Origin: Streptomyces albipurpureus
GTDB lineage: Bacteria > Actinomycetota > Actinomycetes > Streptomycetales > Streptomycetaceae
NCBI RefSeq assembly: GCF_023701525.1
Contig: NZ_JAMQAW010000027.1
Span: 1 to 64,000, forward strand
Length of the DNA stretch: 64,000 nt
Direction: 5' to 3'
This document shows, piece after piece, positions 50,705-59,888 of this stretch. Below the pieces are notes generated by a model. That model had not been told where the DNA came from. It saw only the letters and a list, made by a program, of their open reading frames with translations, and made no database searches. The translations under genes were made by a program, and so were the position numbers. Numbering within the stretch: the first letter of the stretch is position 1; each line of letters opens with the position of its first letter.

Positions 50705-53700
50705 ATGTCTACTTCCTTCGCCGATCTTCAGACACAGCTGGCCGGGGTCTCGCTGCGCGACGCCCACCGGCTGGGCCGCCGTCTGGAAGGCGCCCGCCGC
50801 ATCCGTAAGCCCGAAGCGCGGCAGGCCGTGCTGGACGAGATCGCCGCCGAGGCCGAGCAGGCCGCCGCGCGGCTGAGCCGGCGTGCCGCCCGGGTGCCCC
50901 AGGTCAGCTACCCGGAGCAGCTGCCCGTCAGCCAGAAGAAGGACACGATCCTGGAGGCGATACGGGACCACCAGGTCGTGATCGTCGCGGGTGAGACCGG
51001 GTCGGGCAAGACGACCCAGATCCCCAAGATCTGTCTGGAGCTCGGTCGGGGCGTGCGCGGCATGATCGGCCATACCCAGCCGCGTCGACTCGCCGCACGC
51101 ACGGTCGCCGAGCGAGTCGCCGACGAGTTGGACACGCCCCTCGGTGAGGCGGTCGGCTGGAAGGTGCGTTTCACCGATCAGGTCGGTGGCGACACCTTGG
51201 TGAAGCTGATGACGGACGGCATCCTGCTCGCCGAGGTACAGACCGATCGTGAGCTGCGCGCCTACGACACGATCATCATCGACGAGGCCCATGAGCGGTC
51301 CCTCAACATCGACTTCCTGCTGGGCTATCTCGCCCAGCTGCTTCCCAAGCGCCCCGACCTCAAGGTCATCATCACCTCGGCGACGATCGACCCCGAGCGA
51401 TTCTCCCGGCACTTCAGCGATGCGCCGATCGTCGAGGTCAGCGGGCGTACATATCCGGTCGAGGTGCGCTATCGCCCCCTCCTGGAGGACGACAGCGAAG
51501 ACAGCGACCGGGACCAGATCACCGCGATCTGCGACGCCGTCGAGGAGCTTCAGGGCGAGGGCAAGGGCGATGTCCTGGTCTTTCTCTCCGGTGAACGCGA
51601 GATCCGTGACACGGCGGACGCGCTGAACAAGAGGCAGTACCGGTTCACCGAGGTGCTACCGCTCTACGCCCGGCTCTCCCACGCCGAGCAGCACCGGGTC
51701 TTCCAGCAGCACACGGGCCGCAGGATCGTTCTGGCGACCAATGTCGCCGAGACCTCGCTAACCGTTCCGGGCATCAAGTACGTCATCGACCCGGGCACCG
51801 CCCGGATCTCCCGCTACAGCCATCGCACCAAGGTCCAGCGGCTGCCGATCGAGCGGGTCAGCCAGGCCAGCGCCAATCAGCGCAAGGGCCGCTGCGGTCG
51901 TACGTCCGACGGCATCTGCATCCGGCTCTACTCACAGGACGACTTCGAGGCACGTCCCGAGTTCACGGACGCCGAGATCCTCCGTACGAACCTGGCGTCG
52001 GTCATCCTCCAGATGACGGCGGCGGGACTGGGTGAGATCGAGAAGTTCCCCTTCATCGACCCACCGGACCACCGCAATATCCGTGACGGTGTGCAACTGC
52101 TCCAGGAGCTCGGAGCCTTTGACACCGCTCAGAAGGACCCCCGCAAGCGGCTCACCCCGCTCGGGCGCAAGCTCTCCCAGCTGCCGGTGGACCCCCGGCT
52201 GGCCCGGATGGTCATCGAAGCCGACAAGAACGGCTGTGTGCGCGAGGTCATGGTGATCGCCGCCGCGCTCTCCATCCAGGACCCGCGGGAGCGCCCCGCC
52301 GAGAAGCAGACCCAGGCCGACCAGCAGCACGCCCGGTTCAAGGACGAGACCTCCGACTTCCTCGCCTTCCTCAATCTCTGGCGCTATGTCCGTGAGCAGC
52401 AGAAGGAACGCGGCTCCTCCAGCTTCCGGCGGATGTGCAAGCAGGAGTATCTGAACTTCCTGCGCATCCGCGAGTGGCAGGACATCTACGCGCAGCTGCG
52501 CCAGGTCGCCAAGTCCCTGGGCATCCAGGTCAATGAGGAGGACGCGCCGGAGGCCAGCGTCCATGTCTCGCTGCTGTCCGGGCTGCTGTCCCACATCGGT
52601 CTGAAGGACACGGAGAACAAGAACGAGTACCTGGGCGCGCGGGGTGCGAAGTTCGCGGTCTTCCCGGGGTCGGCGCTCTTCAAGAAGCCGCCGCGGCTGG
52701 TGATGTCCGCCGAACTGGTGGAGACCTCCCGGCTCTGGGCCCGGGTGAACGCGAAGATCGAACCCGAGTGGATCGAACCGCTCGCCCAGCACCTGATCAA
52801 ACGCACCTACAGCGAGCCGCACTGGGAGAAGGACCAGGCCGCGGTGATGGCGTACGAGAAGGTCACGCTCTACGGCGTACCGATCGTCGCCCACCGCAAG
52901 GTGAACTACGGCCGGATCGACGCCGAGACCTCCCGGGACCTGTTCATCCGGAACGCGCTGGTCGAGGGCGACTGGCGGACCCACCACAAGTTCTTCGCCG
53001 ACAACCGCAAGCTGCTCACCGAAGTGGAGGAGTTGGAGCATCGGGCCCGTCGTCGCGACATCCTCGTGGACGACGAGACCCTCTTCGACTTCTACGATCA
53101 GCGGGTGCCGGCCGATGTGGTGTCGGGCGCGCACTTCGACTCCTGGTGGAAGCGCCAGCGCCACGATGAGCCGGACTTCCTCGACTTCGAGCGCGAGATG
53201 CTCATCAACGAGAAGGCCGGGGCGGTCACCAAGGACGACTATCCGGACTCCTGGCGCCAGGGGCGGCTGAAGTTCCGGGTGACGTACCAGTTCGAACCGG
53301 GCGCCGACGCGGACGGCGTGACCGTGCACATTCCACTCCAGGTGCTGAACCAGGTCACCGGCGAGGGCTTCGACTGGCAGATCCCGGGACTGCGCCCCGA
53401 GGTCGTGACGGAGCTGATCCGCTCGCTGCCCAAGCCGGTGCGGCGGCACTACGTGCCAGCGCCGGACTATGCGTCCAGGTTCCTGGCTCGGGCCGTTCCG
53501 CTCCAGGAGCCGCTGCCGTTCACCCTGGCCCGGGAGCTCAAAGCCATTGTCGGTGTCCCGGTCACCGCGGAGGACTTCGACTGGGCCAGGGTGCCCGACC
53601 ATTTGAAGATCACGTTCCGGATCATTGACGAGCGTCGCCGCAACCTCGCCGAGGACAAGGACCTGGAGGCGCTCAAGGTCAGCCTGCGCCCCAAGGCGCG

Positions 53701-54625
53701 CCAAGCCCTCTCCCAGGCGGCCGCGGCGACCGCGGGGCCGTCGGGCGAGTCCATCGAGCGGACCGGGCTCACGGACTGGACGATCGGGACGTTGACCAAG
53801 GTCTTCGAGACCCGAAGGGCAGGTCAGCCGGTCAAGGCCTACCCGGCGCTGGTGGACGCGGGCGACACCGTCTCCGTACGGCTCTTCGACACGGAGGCCG
53901 AGCAACGGCAGGCGATGTGGCGGGGGACCCGGAAGCTGGTTCTGCTCAACATCGCGGTGAACCCGGCGAAGTATGTGTCCGACAAGCTCAGCAACCAGCA
54001 GAAACTCGCTCTCTCGGGCAATCCGCACGGGTCGATACAGGCACTCTTCGACGACTGCGCGATGGCGGCGGCGGACAAACTGATCGCGGACCACGGCGGA
54101 CCGGCTTGGGACGAGGAGTCCTACCGAAAGCTGTACGACAAGGTCCGCGCTGATCTGGTCGACACCACGGTACGGACCGTGAGCCAGGTTCAGCAGGTCC
54201 TGGCCGCCTGGCAGGCGTGCGAGCGGCGGCTGAAGGCCACCACGAGCCCGACCCTGCTCAGCAATGTCCAGGACGTCAGGCAGCAGTTGGCGACCCTGAT
54301 GCCCGCGGGCTTCGTCACCAGGACCGGGCTGCGCCGGCTCCCCGACCTGATGCGCTATCTGCTGGCTGTCGACCGGCGTCTCCAGCAGATGCCGACCTCG
54401 GTGCAGCGGGACACCACCCGGATGGAGAAGGTCCAGGAGATGCAGGACGAGTACGCCTGGCTGCTGGAACAGATGCCACAAGGGCGGCCCGTCCCCCAGG
54501 AAGTGCTGGATGTGCGCTGGATGGTCGAGGAGCTTCGGGTGAGCTACTTCGCCCACGCGTTGGGCACGGCGTACCCGGTCTCCGACAAGCGGATCGTGAA
54601 GGCGATCGATGCCCTGGTGCCGTGA
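50705..54625 (+). CDS. hrpA: ATP-dependent RNA helicase HrpA (DEAH-box)
   Basis: A 1306-residue DEAH-box helicase, normal length for HrpA. Walker A is GETGSGKTT (residue about 97), with QPRRLAA, DEAH (IIIDEAHERS, about residue 192), ITSATI and NVAETSLT motifs; the QRKGRCGR motif VI closes the RecA cores. Winged-helix and ratchet domains follow, then an OB-fold region, and the long HrpA-specific C-terminus. It unwinds RNA and has been tied to ribosome-stalling rescue and mRNA processing in other bacteria. ATG 50705 is chosen; the frame extends 15 codons further upstream without support. Confidence 0.96.
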   Translation: MSTSFADLQTQLAGVSLRDAHRLGRRLEGARRIRKPEARQAVLDEIAAEAEQAAARLSRRAARVPQVSYPEQLPVSQKKDTILEAIRDHQVVIVAGETGSGKTTQIPKICLELGRGVRGMIGHTQPRRLAARTVAERVADELDTPLGEAVGWKVRFTDQVGGDTLVKLMTDGILLAEVQTDRELRAYDTIIIDEAHERSLNIDFLLGYLAQLLPKRPDLKVIITSATIDPERFSRHFSDAPIVEVSGRTYPVEVRYRPLLEDDSEDSDRDQITAICDAVEELQGEGKGDVLVFLSGEREIRDTADALNKRQYRFTEVLPLYARLSHAEQHRVFQQHTGRRIVLATNVAETSLTVPGIKYVIDPGTARISRYSHRTKVQRLPIERVSQASANQRKGRCGRTSDGICIRLYSQDDFEARPEFTDAEILRTNLASVILQMTAAGLGEIEKFPFIDPPDHRNIRDGVQLLQELGAFDTAQKDPRKRLTPLGRKLSQLPVDPRLARMVIEADKNGCVREVMVIAAALSIQDPRERPAEKQTQADQQHARFKDETSDFLAFLNLWRYVREQQKERGSSSFRRMCKQEYLNFLRIREWQDIYAQLRQVAKSLGIQVNEEDAPEASVHVSLLSGLLSHIGLKDTENKNEYLGARGAKFAVFPGSALFKKPPRLVMSAELVETSRLWARVNAKIEPEWIEPLAQHLIKRTYSEPHWEKDQAAVMAYEKVTLYGVPIVAHRKVNYGRIDAETSRDLFIRNALVEGDWRTHHKFFADNRKLLTEVEELEHRARRRDILVDDETLFDFYDQRVPADVVSGAHFDSWWKRQRHDEPDFLDFEREMLINEKAGAVTKDDYPDSWRQGRLKFRVTYQFEPGADADGVTVHIPLQVLNQVTGEGFDWQIPGLRPEVVTELIRSLPKPVRRHYVPAPDYASRFLARAVPLQEPLPFTLARELKAIVGVPVTAEDFDWARVPDHLKITFRIIDERRRNLAEDKDLEALKVSLRPKARQALSQAAAATAGPSGESIERTGLTDWTIGTLTKVFETRRAGQPVKAYPALVDAGDTVSVRLFDTEAEQRQAMWRGTRKLVLLNIAVNPAKYVSDKLSNQQKLALSGNPHGSIQALFDDCAMAAADKLIADHGGPAWDEESYRKLYDKVRADLVDTTVRTVSQVQQVLAAWQACERRLKATTSPTLLSNVQDVRQQLATLMPAGFVTRTGLRRLPDLMRYLLAVDRRLQQMPTSVQRDTTRMEKVQEMQDEYAWLLEQMPQGRPVPQEVLDVRWMVEELRVSYFAHALGTAYPVSDKRIVKAIDALVP

Positions 54626-54719
54626 TGAGCCTGTCGCCCACAGTGAGTTCGACCGCCGAGGCCACCCTGCTGTAGAGTCTCTTATCGCAGCCCAGCGCGA
54701 CAAACGGACTGCGAATCTT

Positions 54720-54794
54720 GGTCCTGTGGAGCAGCTTGGAGTGCTCGCCACCCTGTCAAGGTGGAGGCCGCGGGTTCAAATCCCGTCAGGACCG
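54720..54794 (+). tRNA. tRNA-Asp (GTC), copy 2
   Basis: Identical over 75 bases to the copy at 47972-48046, anticodon GTC. Its promoter must lie in the short gap after hrpA. Confidence 0.96.
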
Positions 54795-54808
54795 CAGAGA
54801 TAGACGAA

Positions 54809-54839
54809 GAAGGCCCGTACCTTTCAGGTGCGGGCCTTC
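54809..54839 (+). terminator. Terminator after tRNA-Asp copy 2
   Basis: The arms gaaggcccgtacc and ggtgcgggccttc (13 pairs, one G-T wobble) flank a 6-base loop, followed by tcttcgt. Confidence 0.85.
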
Positions 54840-55402
54840 TTCGTGCTCCCGTCACGCCGTTTTCCCCTCTCCACCGAGCCCGACGTGTTCTTGAGAGCTC
54901 TCCCCCACCGGGATCCGCCTGCGTACGAGCGAGAACACCCCTGCGATCCCCGGGGTGGAATCCCGCTGGGGCGAGCGGTTCGGGGCGCGGTCAAAGCACC
55001 GCCAGCCACCGGGTATACGGGCACGGCCAGGGCACCGGGAACCTCATGGTCCGCCATTCCCGTGGGGCCCTGCCGAAACGGGATCGCGGCGATGAACTCC
55101 TCGGCGCTATTCGGCGGCTCTCTCGGCGCCACAGGGCCGCATTCGAGAAAGTCGAAGGTGCTCAAGAATGGCTGAGACTCATACCCCATGAATACATCGC
55201 GGCCCATCAACGGTTGCTCGGGGTACTCCGTCCCCTCCTCATACCGCCCCGCCAGGCACCCCTAAGACGGAACTCCGCTCCCGGTGTCCCCTCTGGCCTC
55301 AGAGCGATGCAACCCGCCGCTCCGGGCGTCTTGACGGGCCCCGCCACCGCCGGTACCCACTCTCTAGGGGGCAGGGCTCAAACGGACGCGGAGGTGGCGC
55401 AC
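54840..55402. other. Intergenic region after tRNA-Asp, one lower-GC patch
   Basis: About 560 bases. Part near 55140-55200 is less GC-rich than surroundings. Frames exist on both strands (for example an ATG at 55046 in the frame of the next gene) but none has family features or a good ribosome-binding site, so none is called. Could hold a decayed gene beside the tRNA. Confidence 0.35.
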
Positions 55403-55930
55403 ATGGCGGCGCCCACGGCGAGACGGCACGAGACCAGGGCGATGTTGCGGGCACACCTCGCCGCGGCATCCGGCTATCGGCACCTGACCCGGCACTGCCC
55501 CATCTGTCATCGCCTGCTGCGGCTCGCGATGGAGCCCGAGGACCCGCCAGGCACCGCCCAAGGGCCGGGCGCGGCAACGCAGTCGGTGGCCGTGCCGGCG
55601 CCAGTGCCTGCACTGACGCCGGCAAGCGCGCGGGAAGCGGGCGCCGCGGCTTCCGGGGGTACGCGGGAATCGGGCGCCGTAGCGGCGCCGGAGGACGAGC
55701 TGGAGCCCGGGAACCCGCTACCCCTGCCGGAGCCCGCCAGCGGGCCGGCCGGCGCCGTCAACGCGTCCCACAGCGCCGGCATCGAGGGGGGCGCGCCGCC
55801 CGTGTCGGGCGGTTCGCCGCCCTGGCAGCGCGAGGGACCCGGGGTGTCGGGGTCAGCCGCGGCCGTGCGGATCACCGCGGTGCCCAGGGAGCCGGCGGTG
55901 GCCGAGGCCAAAGGTCCCCCCACTGAGTGA
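55403..55930 (+). CDS. DUF6274-type protein with Cys pair and disordered tail
   Basis: A 175-residue protein. The conserved part is the first about 55 residues: MAAPTARRHETRAMLRAHL, then SGYRHLTRHCPICHRLLRLAM, with a CxxC flanked by His that could bind zinc. The rest is low-complexity Ala/Pro/Gly/Glu. I recall a short protein of this type beside bldC in other streptomycetes (DUF6274); the tail here is longer. ATG 55403 has GGAGG eight bases upstream; the open frame extends upstream but without support. Function unknown. Confidence 0.75.
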   Translation: MAAPTARRHETRAMLRAHLAAASGYRHLTRHCPICHRLLRLAMEPEDPPGTAQGPGAATQSVAVPAPVPALTPASAREAGAAASGGTRESGAVAAPEDELEPGNPLPLPEPASGPAGAVNASHSAGIEGGAPPVSGGSPPWQREGPGVSGSAAAVRITAVPREPAVAEAKGPPTE

Positions 55931-55993
55931 CTTCAGCCCGGAGAATCCGCTCCGCGGAAGTGACACGCTGGATGTTGGCAAGACTTGCGCGGT

Positions 55994-56007
55994 GTGACGG
56001 GTGTCAC
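55994..56007. promoter_or_regulatory. Small dyad in the bldC downstream gap
   Basis: GTGAC-gggt-GTCAC, followed by tataggttttt. It resembles the dyads bound by developmental regulators such as BldD, but is too short for a firm call. It lies between the DUF6274-type stop and the bldC terminator. Confidence 0.3.
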
Positions 56008-56199
56008 CGTATAGGTTTTTAGAACCTCGGCACTGAGCCCCTACACATAAACAACCAATTTAATATGTGCAATTGCACCACCCCTGGAACGCCTCCATCA
56101 CCTTCCACTTGACCCTCCCCAGACTCCTGAGTGCCGGCGATCAAGGCTCCCCAACAAACGCCAACATCAGTCTCCCCAGGAGCCCCACGACATCCACAC

Positions 56200-56240
56200 A
56201 AAGAAAAAATCGCGCTGGACTCGGCGGAGTCCAGCGCGAT
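56200..56240 (-). terminator. Intrinsic terminator of bldC
   Basis: The arms atcgcgctggactc and gagtccagcgcgat form a perfect 14-base-pair stem with a 4-base loop. On the minus strand it is followed by attttttctt, a textbook U-tract. It lies 99 bases past the bldC stop. Confidence 0.93.
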
Positions 56241-56338
56241 CAACGACAGAGGTCTGTTGGGGCAGACACCCATCAATGGAGCTATGGGCGGGCATTACCG
56301 GGATGGGGGTCCCAGTCGTGCCCATTCAGCGAGGGTTC

Positions 56339-56545
56339 TTAGGCCTCGCTACGCTGCTGCGGAATGCCCGCGAGCAGTGCGCGTACTTCTGCCTCGCGGT
56401 AACGGCGATGCCCGCCGAGTGTACGAATCGACGTGAGCTTGCCTGCCTTCGCCCAGCGGGTGACCGTCTTAGGGTCCACGCGGAACATCGTGGCAACCTC
56501 AGCCGGGGTCAACAGCGGCTCGGCATCAGGGGTGCGAGCGGTCAT
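56339..56545 (-). CDS. bldC: Developmental transcriptional regulator BldC
   Basis: A 68-residue MerR-like winged-helix protein, exactly the size of BldC. Sequence blocks LLTPAEVATMFRVDPKTVTRWAKAG (HTH) and RTLGGHRRYREAEVRALL (wing and recognition) are as remembered for the family. BldC holds back sporulation and keeps vegetative growth going by binding head-to-tail on direct repeats of target promoters, often along with other Bld regulators. ATG 56545, with GAGG upstream. A long leader and intergenic region (478 bases) precede it, consistent with complex promoter control. Monocistronic, ended by a strong terminator. Confidence 0.97.
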   Translation of the reverse strand: MTARTPDAEPLLTPAEVATMFRVDPKTVTRWAKAGKLTSIRTLGGHRRYREAEVRALLAGIPQQRSEA

Positions 56546-57023
56546 GAGCGGCCTCCTCGGAGAACCGAACCTTCTCGGTTCATTCCTCTAAATTCTGCAC
56601 CTTGACCCACGTTGCCCGAAATGGCAGACGCAGGCCGAGTCGGTTATAGGACGAACGGCTTGTCCTCGGCACTACAACTACACCATCTGTCCAGCCACGT
56701 CGGCCAAACCGACGGAATTGCCCTCTGAGGTGTTCATCAGTGGCTGAACGACGATGGACCATGCCATAGCGGACAGTCACATGACGGTAACGATCAGTCA
56801 CACCACAACCAGGAGCCACTAGACCCCCCATAGAGCGCAATGCCGAGCATTCCACCCTTACTTGGGCGGAAGGAACCCTCCCCGGACTCCTTGTCCTATT
56901 TTGACACGAGGGTAGGCGATCGACGCAAGGGCCCAGTTAGTGCAGTCCGTCACGCTTGAGGCAAAGGCCCGGATCGGGACTAAGGACCTTTACACCCGGG
57001 ACCTCAATCATCCACAGGATCGC
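56546..57023. other. bldC promoter and leader region
   Basis: About 480 bases with lower GC than neighbours near 56560-56660 and 56870-56900. No gene called. Short dyads such as tcacatgacggtaacgatcagtcac (about 56776-56800) could be regulator sites. The first part presumably contains the bldC promoter, the rest the terminator of the downstream gene on the minus strand. Confidence 0.4.
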
Positions 57024-57860
57024 TCAGTTTGCGAAGCGAAGATCGCGCACGACCCGCCAGCGGTCCACCAGACGGGCATATGCCAAGCCTGCCGCCTCGC
57101 TGTCACCGGCCCGTAGCGCCTCGATCCCGGCCGCCACATCGGCCGCCGAGTGATCGTCCGCGAGACTCGGCGCCAAGGCGTGCACCAGGCCGCCGTAATC
57201 CAGCTCGACCACGGAACGCGGATGGAACTCCTCCAGCCACCTCCCCACATCGACCAGGCCGTCCGCCAGTCCGCCCGAGTCCTCGGACTCCCGCAGCGCC
57301 TTCAGCGCCCGGGCGATCCGGCGGCGGGCCTGCACCATCGGCGTGCGGTAGCGCAGCACCGGCGCCCCGGCCCCGGCCGGCTCGTACTCCCGCTCGTCGT
57401 CGGCGAAGAGCACGAACCAGCGCACCGGAACCTGCCAGACCGCTGTCCTGATCCAGGGGCGGGCGTCCGGGTTCCGCTCCCGCCACTGCTCCCAGTCCGC
57501 GGCTGCCTGCCCCCGTACTACAGGTGGCAGCACCGCATCGAGCAGAGTGGCCGGAAATTGCTCGGTCACTTCCTGCAGCGCGAGCCACCCCCGCAACCGG
57601 GTTCGCCAGGGACAGACGCACACCTCACCGTCGACCAACGCCACAAAGGCGTCCCCACTCTCATGGACGGGGACCGGCACGGGAGGGGTGGGGAGCAAGT
57701 CGGCGAGCGAGCGTCGCAGTTCGTCTTGGGCGGTCGGGGTCCGAGCGCGCCGGGCATACCGCTCCCAGTGCTCCCGCTCTAGCGCCGGAAAGGCGGCCAG
57801 TGGTTCATAGACCCGCAGATAGGAGGCGTAAGGAACGAGAACCGAGGACACGGCTGGCAT
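57024..57860 (-). CDS. Conserved hypothetical protein, cytoplasmic
   Basis: A 278-residue protein without signal peptide or membrane helix. It has an N-terminal MPAVSSVLVPYASYLRVYEPLAAF segment, a helical Arg/Glu-rich stretch (REHWERYARRARTP), then beta/alpha core with CVCPWRTRLRGWLALQEV, WIRTAVWQVPVRWFVLF (many aromatic residues) and a C-terminal helical half. No catalytic motif recognised. I recall a conserved homologue in this bldC-vdh position in other streptomycetes. ATG 57860, with AAGGA at a long distance. Divergent from vdh. Confidence 0.75.
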   Translation of the reverse strand: MPAVSSVLVPYASYLRVYEPLAAFPALEREHWERYARRARTPTAQDELRRSLADLLPTPPVPVPVHESGDAFVALVDGEVCVCPWRTRLRGWLALQEVTEQFPATLLDAVLPPVVRGQAAADWEQWRERNPDARPWIRTAVWQVPVRWFVLFADDEREYEPAGAGAPVLRYRTPMVQARRRIARALKALRESEDSGGLADGLVDVGRWLEEFHPRSVVELDYGGLVHALAPSLADDHSAADVAAGIEALRAGDSEAAGLAYARLVDRWRVVRDLRFAN

Positions 57861-57930
57861 GTCGTGAATCCTTCCACGCGGGTGCCGGGCCGTACCCCTC
57901 TCGGGGGTGATACTCGGCACTGCTGCGGTA

Positions 57931-57944
57931 CTACGCGCGCGTAG
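57931..57944. promoter_or_regulatory. Perfect 14-base palindrome upstream of vdh
   Basis: CTACGCGCGCGTAG is fully self-complementary and lies in the 192-base divergent region, about 110 bases before the vdh GTG and about 70 before the hypothetical gene's ATG. Candidate operator for one or both. Confidence 0.45.
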
Positions 57945-58052
57945 GACTTAATCTCATGCCCAGCTGGTACCTTGCCCGCTCTCCCCCTGCCACAAGCGAC
58001 AGGGAGAGCCGGGAAGCCTCCACCCGCCGCCTCGTACTTGGGAGTCACCACC

Positions 58053-59216
58053 GTGACCGATCTGCCCGGCGCTCCTGTCCGTGTACCCGATGGACCCTCC
58101 CGGTCCAGCGGACCCAACGGCCCTGCCGTGACCGAAGCACCTGCCGCAGCCGACGTACTGCGCACCCTGTTCCGTTCGGATCAGGGAGGCCATGAGCAAG
58201 TCGTGCTGTGCCAGGACCGCGCATCCGGCCTGAAGGCCGTCATCGCCATCCACTCCACCGCGCTGGGCCCCGCCCTCGGTGGCACCCGTTTCTATCCGTA
58301 CGCCTCCGAGGACGAGGCCGTCGCGGACGCGCTCAACCTGGCGCGCGGGATGTCCTACAAGAACGCCATGGCCGGACTCGACCACGGCGGCGGCAAGGCC
58401 GTCATCATCGGCGACCCGGAGACGCTGAAGAGCGAGGAGCTGCTGCTCGCCTACGGCAGGTTCGTGGACTCACTGGGCGGGCGCTATGTGACCGCCTGTG
58501 ACGTCGGCACCTATGTGGCCGATATGGACGTCGTCGCCCGCGCGACCCGCTGGGCCACCGGCCGCTCACCGGAGAACGGTGGCGCGGGGGACTCATCCGT
58601 CCTCACCGCGTACGGGGTCTTCCAGGGAATGCGCGCCTCGGCCCAGCACCTCTGGGGCGAGGACTCGCTCCACGGCCGCCGGGTCGGTATCGCCGGCGTC
58701 GGCAAGGTCGGCCACCACCTGGTGGAGCATCTCCTCCAGGACGGCGCCGAGGTCGTGATCACCGATGTCCGTGCCGAGTCCGTGCGCCGGATCCTCGACC
58801 GCCATCCGACGGTCACCGTGGCGGCGGACACGGACGCCCTGATCCGCGGCGAAGGACTGGACGTCTACGCGCCCTGTGCGCTCGGCGGCGCCCTCAGCGA
58901 TGAGACCGTTCCGGTGCTCACAGCCCGGGTGGTCTGCGGCGCGGCCAACAATCAGCTCGCGCACCCGGGTGTGGAGAAGGATCTCGCCGACCGCGGCATC
59001 CTGTACGCGCCCGACTACGTCGTGAACGCCGGTGGTGTGATCCAGGTCGCGGATGAGCTCCGGGGCTTCGACTTCGACCGCTGCAAGGCGAAGGCGGCAA
59101 AGATCTACGACACCACGCTGGCAATATTCGCACGCGCAAAGGAAGACGGGATTCCGCCCGCCGCCGCGGCGGATCGGATCGCCGAGCAGCGCATGGCGGA
59201 GGCCCGTCTGAGCTGA
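58053..59216 (+). CDS. vdh: Valine (branched-chain amino acid) dehydrogenase
   Basis: A 387-residue NAD-dependent dehydrogenase of the Glu/Leu/Phe/Val family that deaminates valine and related amino acids to 2-oxo acids, feeding antibiotic precursors and primary catabolism. Catalytic Lys lies in MAGLDHGGGKAVI; GTRFYPYASEDEA is the substrate pocket, and the NAD motif is VGIAGVGKVGHH. YVVNAGGVIQ closes the site. The first about 28 residues form an extension relative to most enzymes. GTG 58053 has GGGAG eight bases upstream. It matches the position of vdh next to bldC in S. coelicolor as I recall it. Confidence 0.95.
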   Translation: MTDLPGAPVRVPDGPSRSSGPNGPAVTEAPAAADVLRTLFRSDQGGHEQVVLCQDRASGLKAVIAIHSTALGPALGGTRFYPYASEDEAVADALNLARGMSYKNAMAGLDHGGGKAVIIGDPETLKSEELLLAYGRFVDSLGGRYVTACDVGTYVADMDVVARATRWATGRSPENGGAGDSSVLTAYGVFQGMRASAQHLWGEDSLHGRRVGIAGVGKVGHHLVEHLLQDGAEVVITDVRAESVRRILDRHPTVTVAADTDALIRGEGLDVYAPCALGGALSDETVPVLTARVVCGAANNQLAHPGVEKDLADRGILYAPDYVVNAGGVIQVADELRGFDFDRCKAKAAKIYDTTLAIFARAKEDGIPPAAAADRIAEQRMAEARLS

Positions 59217-59262
59217 CGCGGATGCCGTCCCGCGATCGCTGGTGAGGCGATGGGGATCGGCC

Positions 59263-59310
59263 CCGACCCGCCGCTTCGGGAGATAAGACTCACCCCGGTC
59301 GGCGGGTCGG
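59263..59310 (+). terminator. Hairpin after vdh
   Basis: The 11-base arms ccgacccgccg and cggcgggtcgg are perfect complements with a 26-base loop, 46 bases after the vdh stop. Probable terminator. The remainder of the gap to 59529 also has a small hairpin near 59346-59365 (gcgagga/tcctcgc), likely in the leader of the next gene. Confidence 0.6.
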
Positions 59311-59529
59311 CCGCCCAGAAGAGGTTAATATCGCAGTTGACCAGCGAGGACGGGGCTCCTCGCGGGTTCTGCGAAGTGGCACGTCATGCGGGCGGCGTAC
59401 CGTATGGCCGCGGAAGCAGGTACCGTTGAAGCCCTACGGGCCGGTCTCTCCATGGAGAGTCCGTTCCGAATCATGAACGCGTGTCAAGACTCTGGGGCCG
59501 TCGAGCCCCGTCACCGAGGGGGTCGAGCC

Positions 59530-59784
59530 ATGGGGCGCGGCCGGGCCAAGGCCAAGCAGACAAAGGTCGCCCGCCAGCTGAAGTACAACAGCGGCGGGAC
59601 TGACCTGTCGCGTCTGGCCAACGAGCTGGGCGCTTCGACTTCAAGCCAACCTCCGAACGGCGAGCCGTTCGAGGATGACGATGAGGAAGACGACCCGTAC
59701 GCACACTACGCGGATCTGTACAACGATGACGATGACGAGGACGAAGAGTCCGGTCCGGCATCGCAACATCGCCGCGGTGCTTGA
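59530..59784 (+). CDS. DUF3073-type small acidic protein
   Basis: 84 residues. A basic N-terminus MGRGRAKAKQTKVARQLKY resembles a ribosome- or nucleic-acid-binding head, followed by SGGTDLSRLANELG, then a very acidic tail (DDDEEDDPY ... NDDDDEDEE). This layout is diagnostic of DUF3073, conserved in actinobacteria beside the pur genes. ATG 59530 has GAGGGGG nine bases upstream. Function unknown. Confidence 0.9.
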   Translation: MGRGRAKAKQTKVARQLKYNSGGTDLSRLANELGASTSSQPPNGEPFEDDDEEDDPYAHYADLYNDDDDEDEESGPASQHRRGA

Positions 59785-59801
59785 CGTTGCAGTGACCACT
59801 G

Positions 59802-59828
59802 ACCCGGTCCGGTTTACCCGGACCGGGT
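59802..59828. terminator. Bidirectional terminator between DUF3073 and purM
   Basis: The arms acccggtccgg and ccggaccgggt (11 base pairs) flank a 5-base loop. It ends the DUF3073 transcript and the purM transcript, which converge here. Confidence 0.88.
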
Positions 59829-59888
59829 TCTGTGCTGTTCAGCTCATCCATCGCCGATGGACCGCGGCTGCGGTCCGAGTCGGCGTGC

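Noticed and set aside
54824..55210. 128-residue minus-strand frame after tRNA-Asp
   Set aside because: It starts antisense to the terminator and has no recognised domain or ribosome-binding site.
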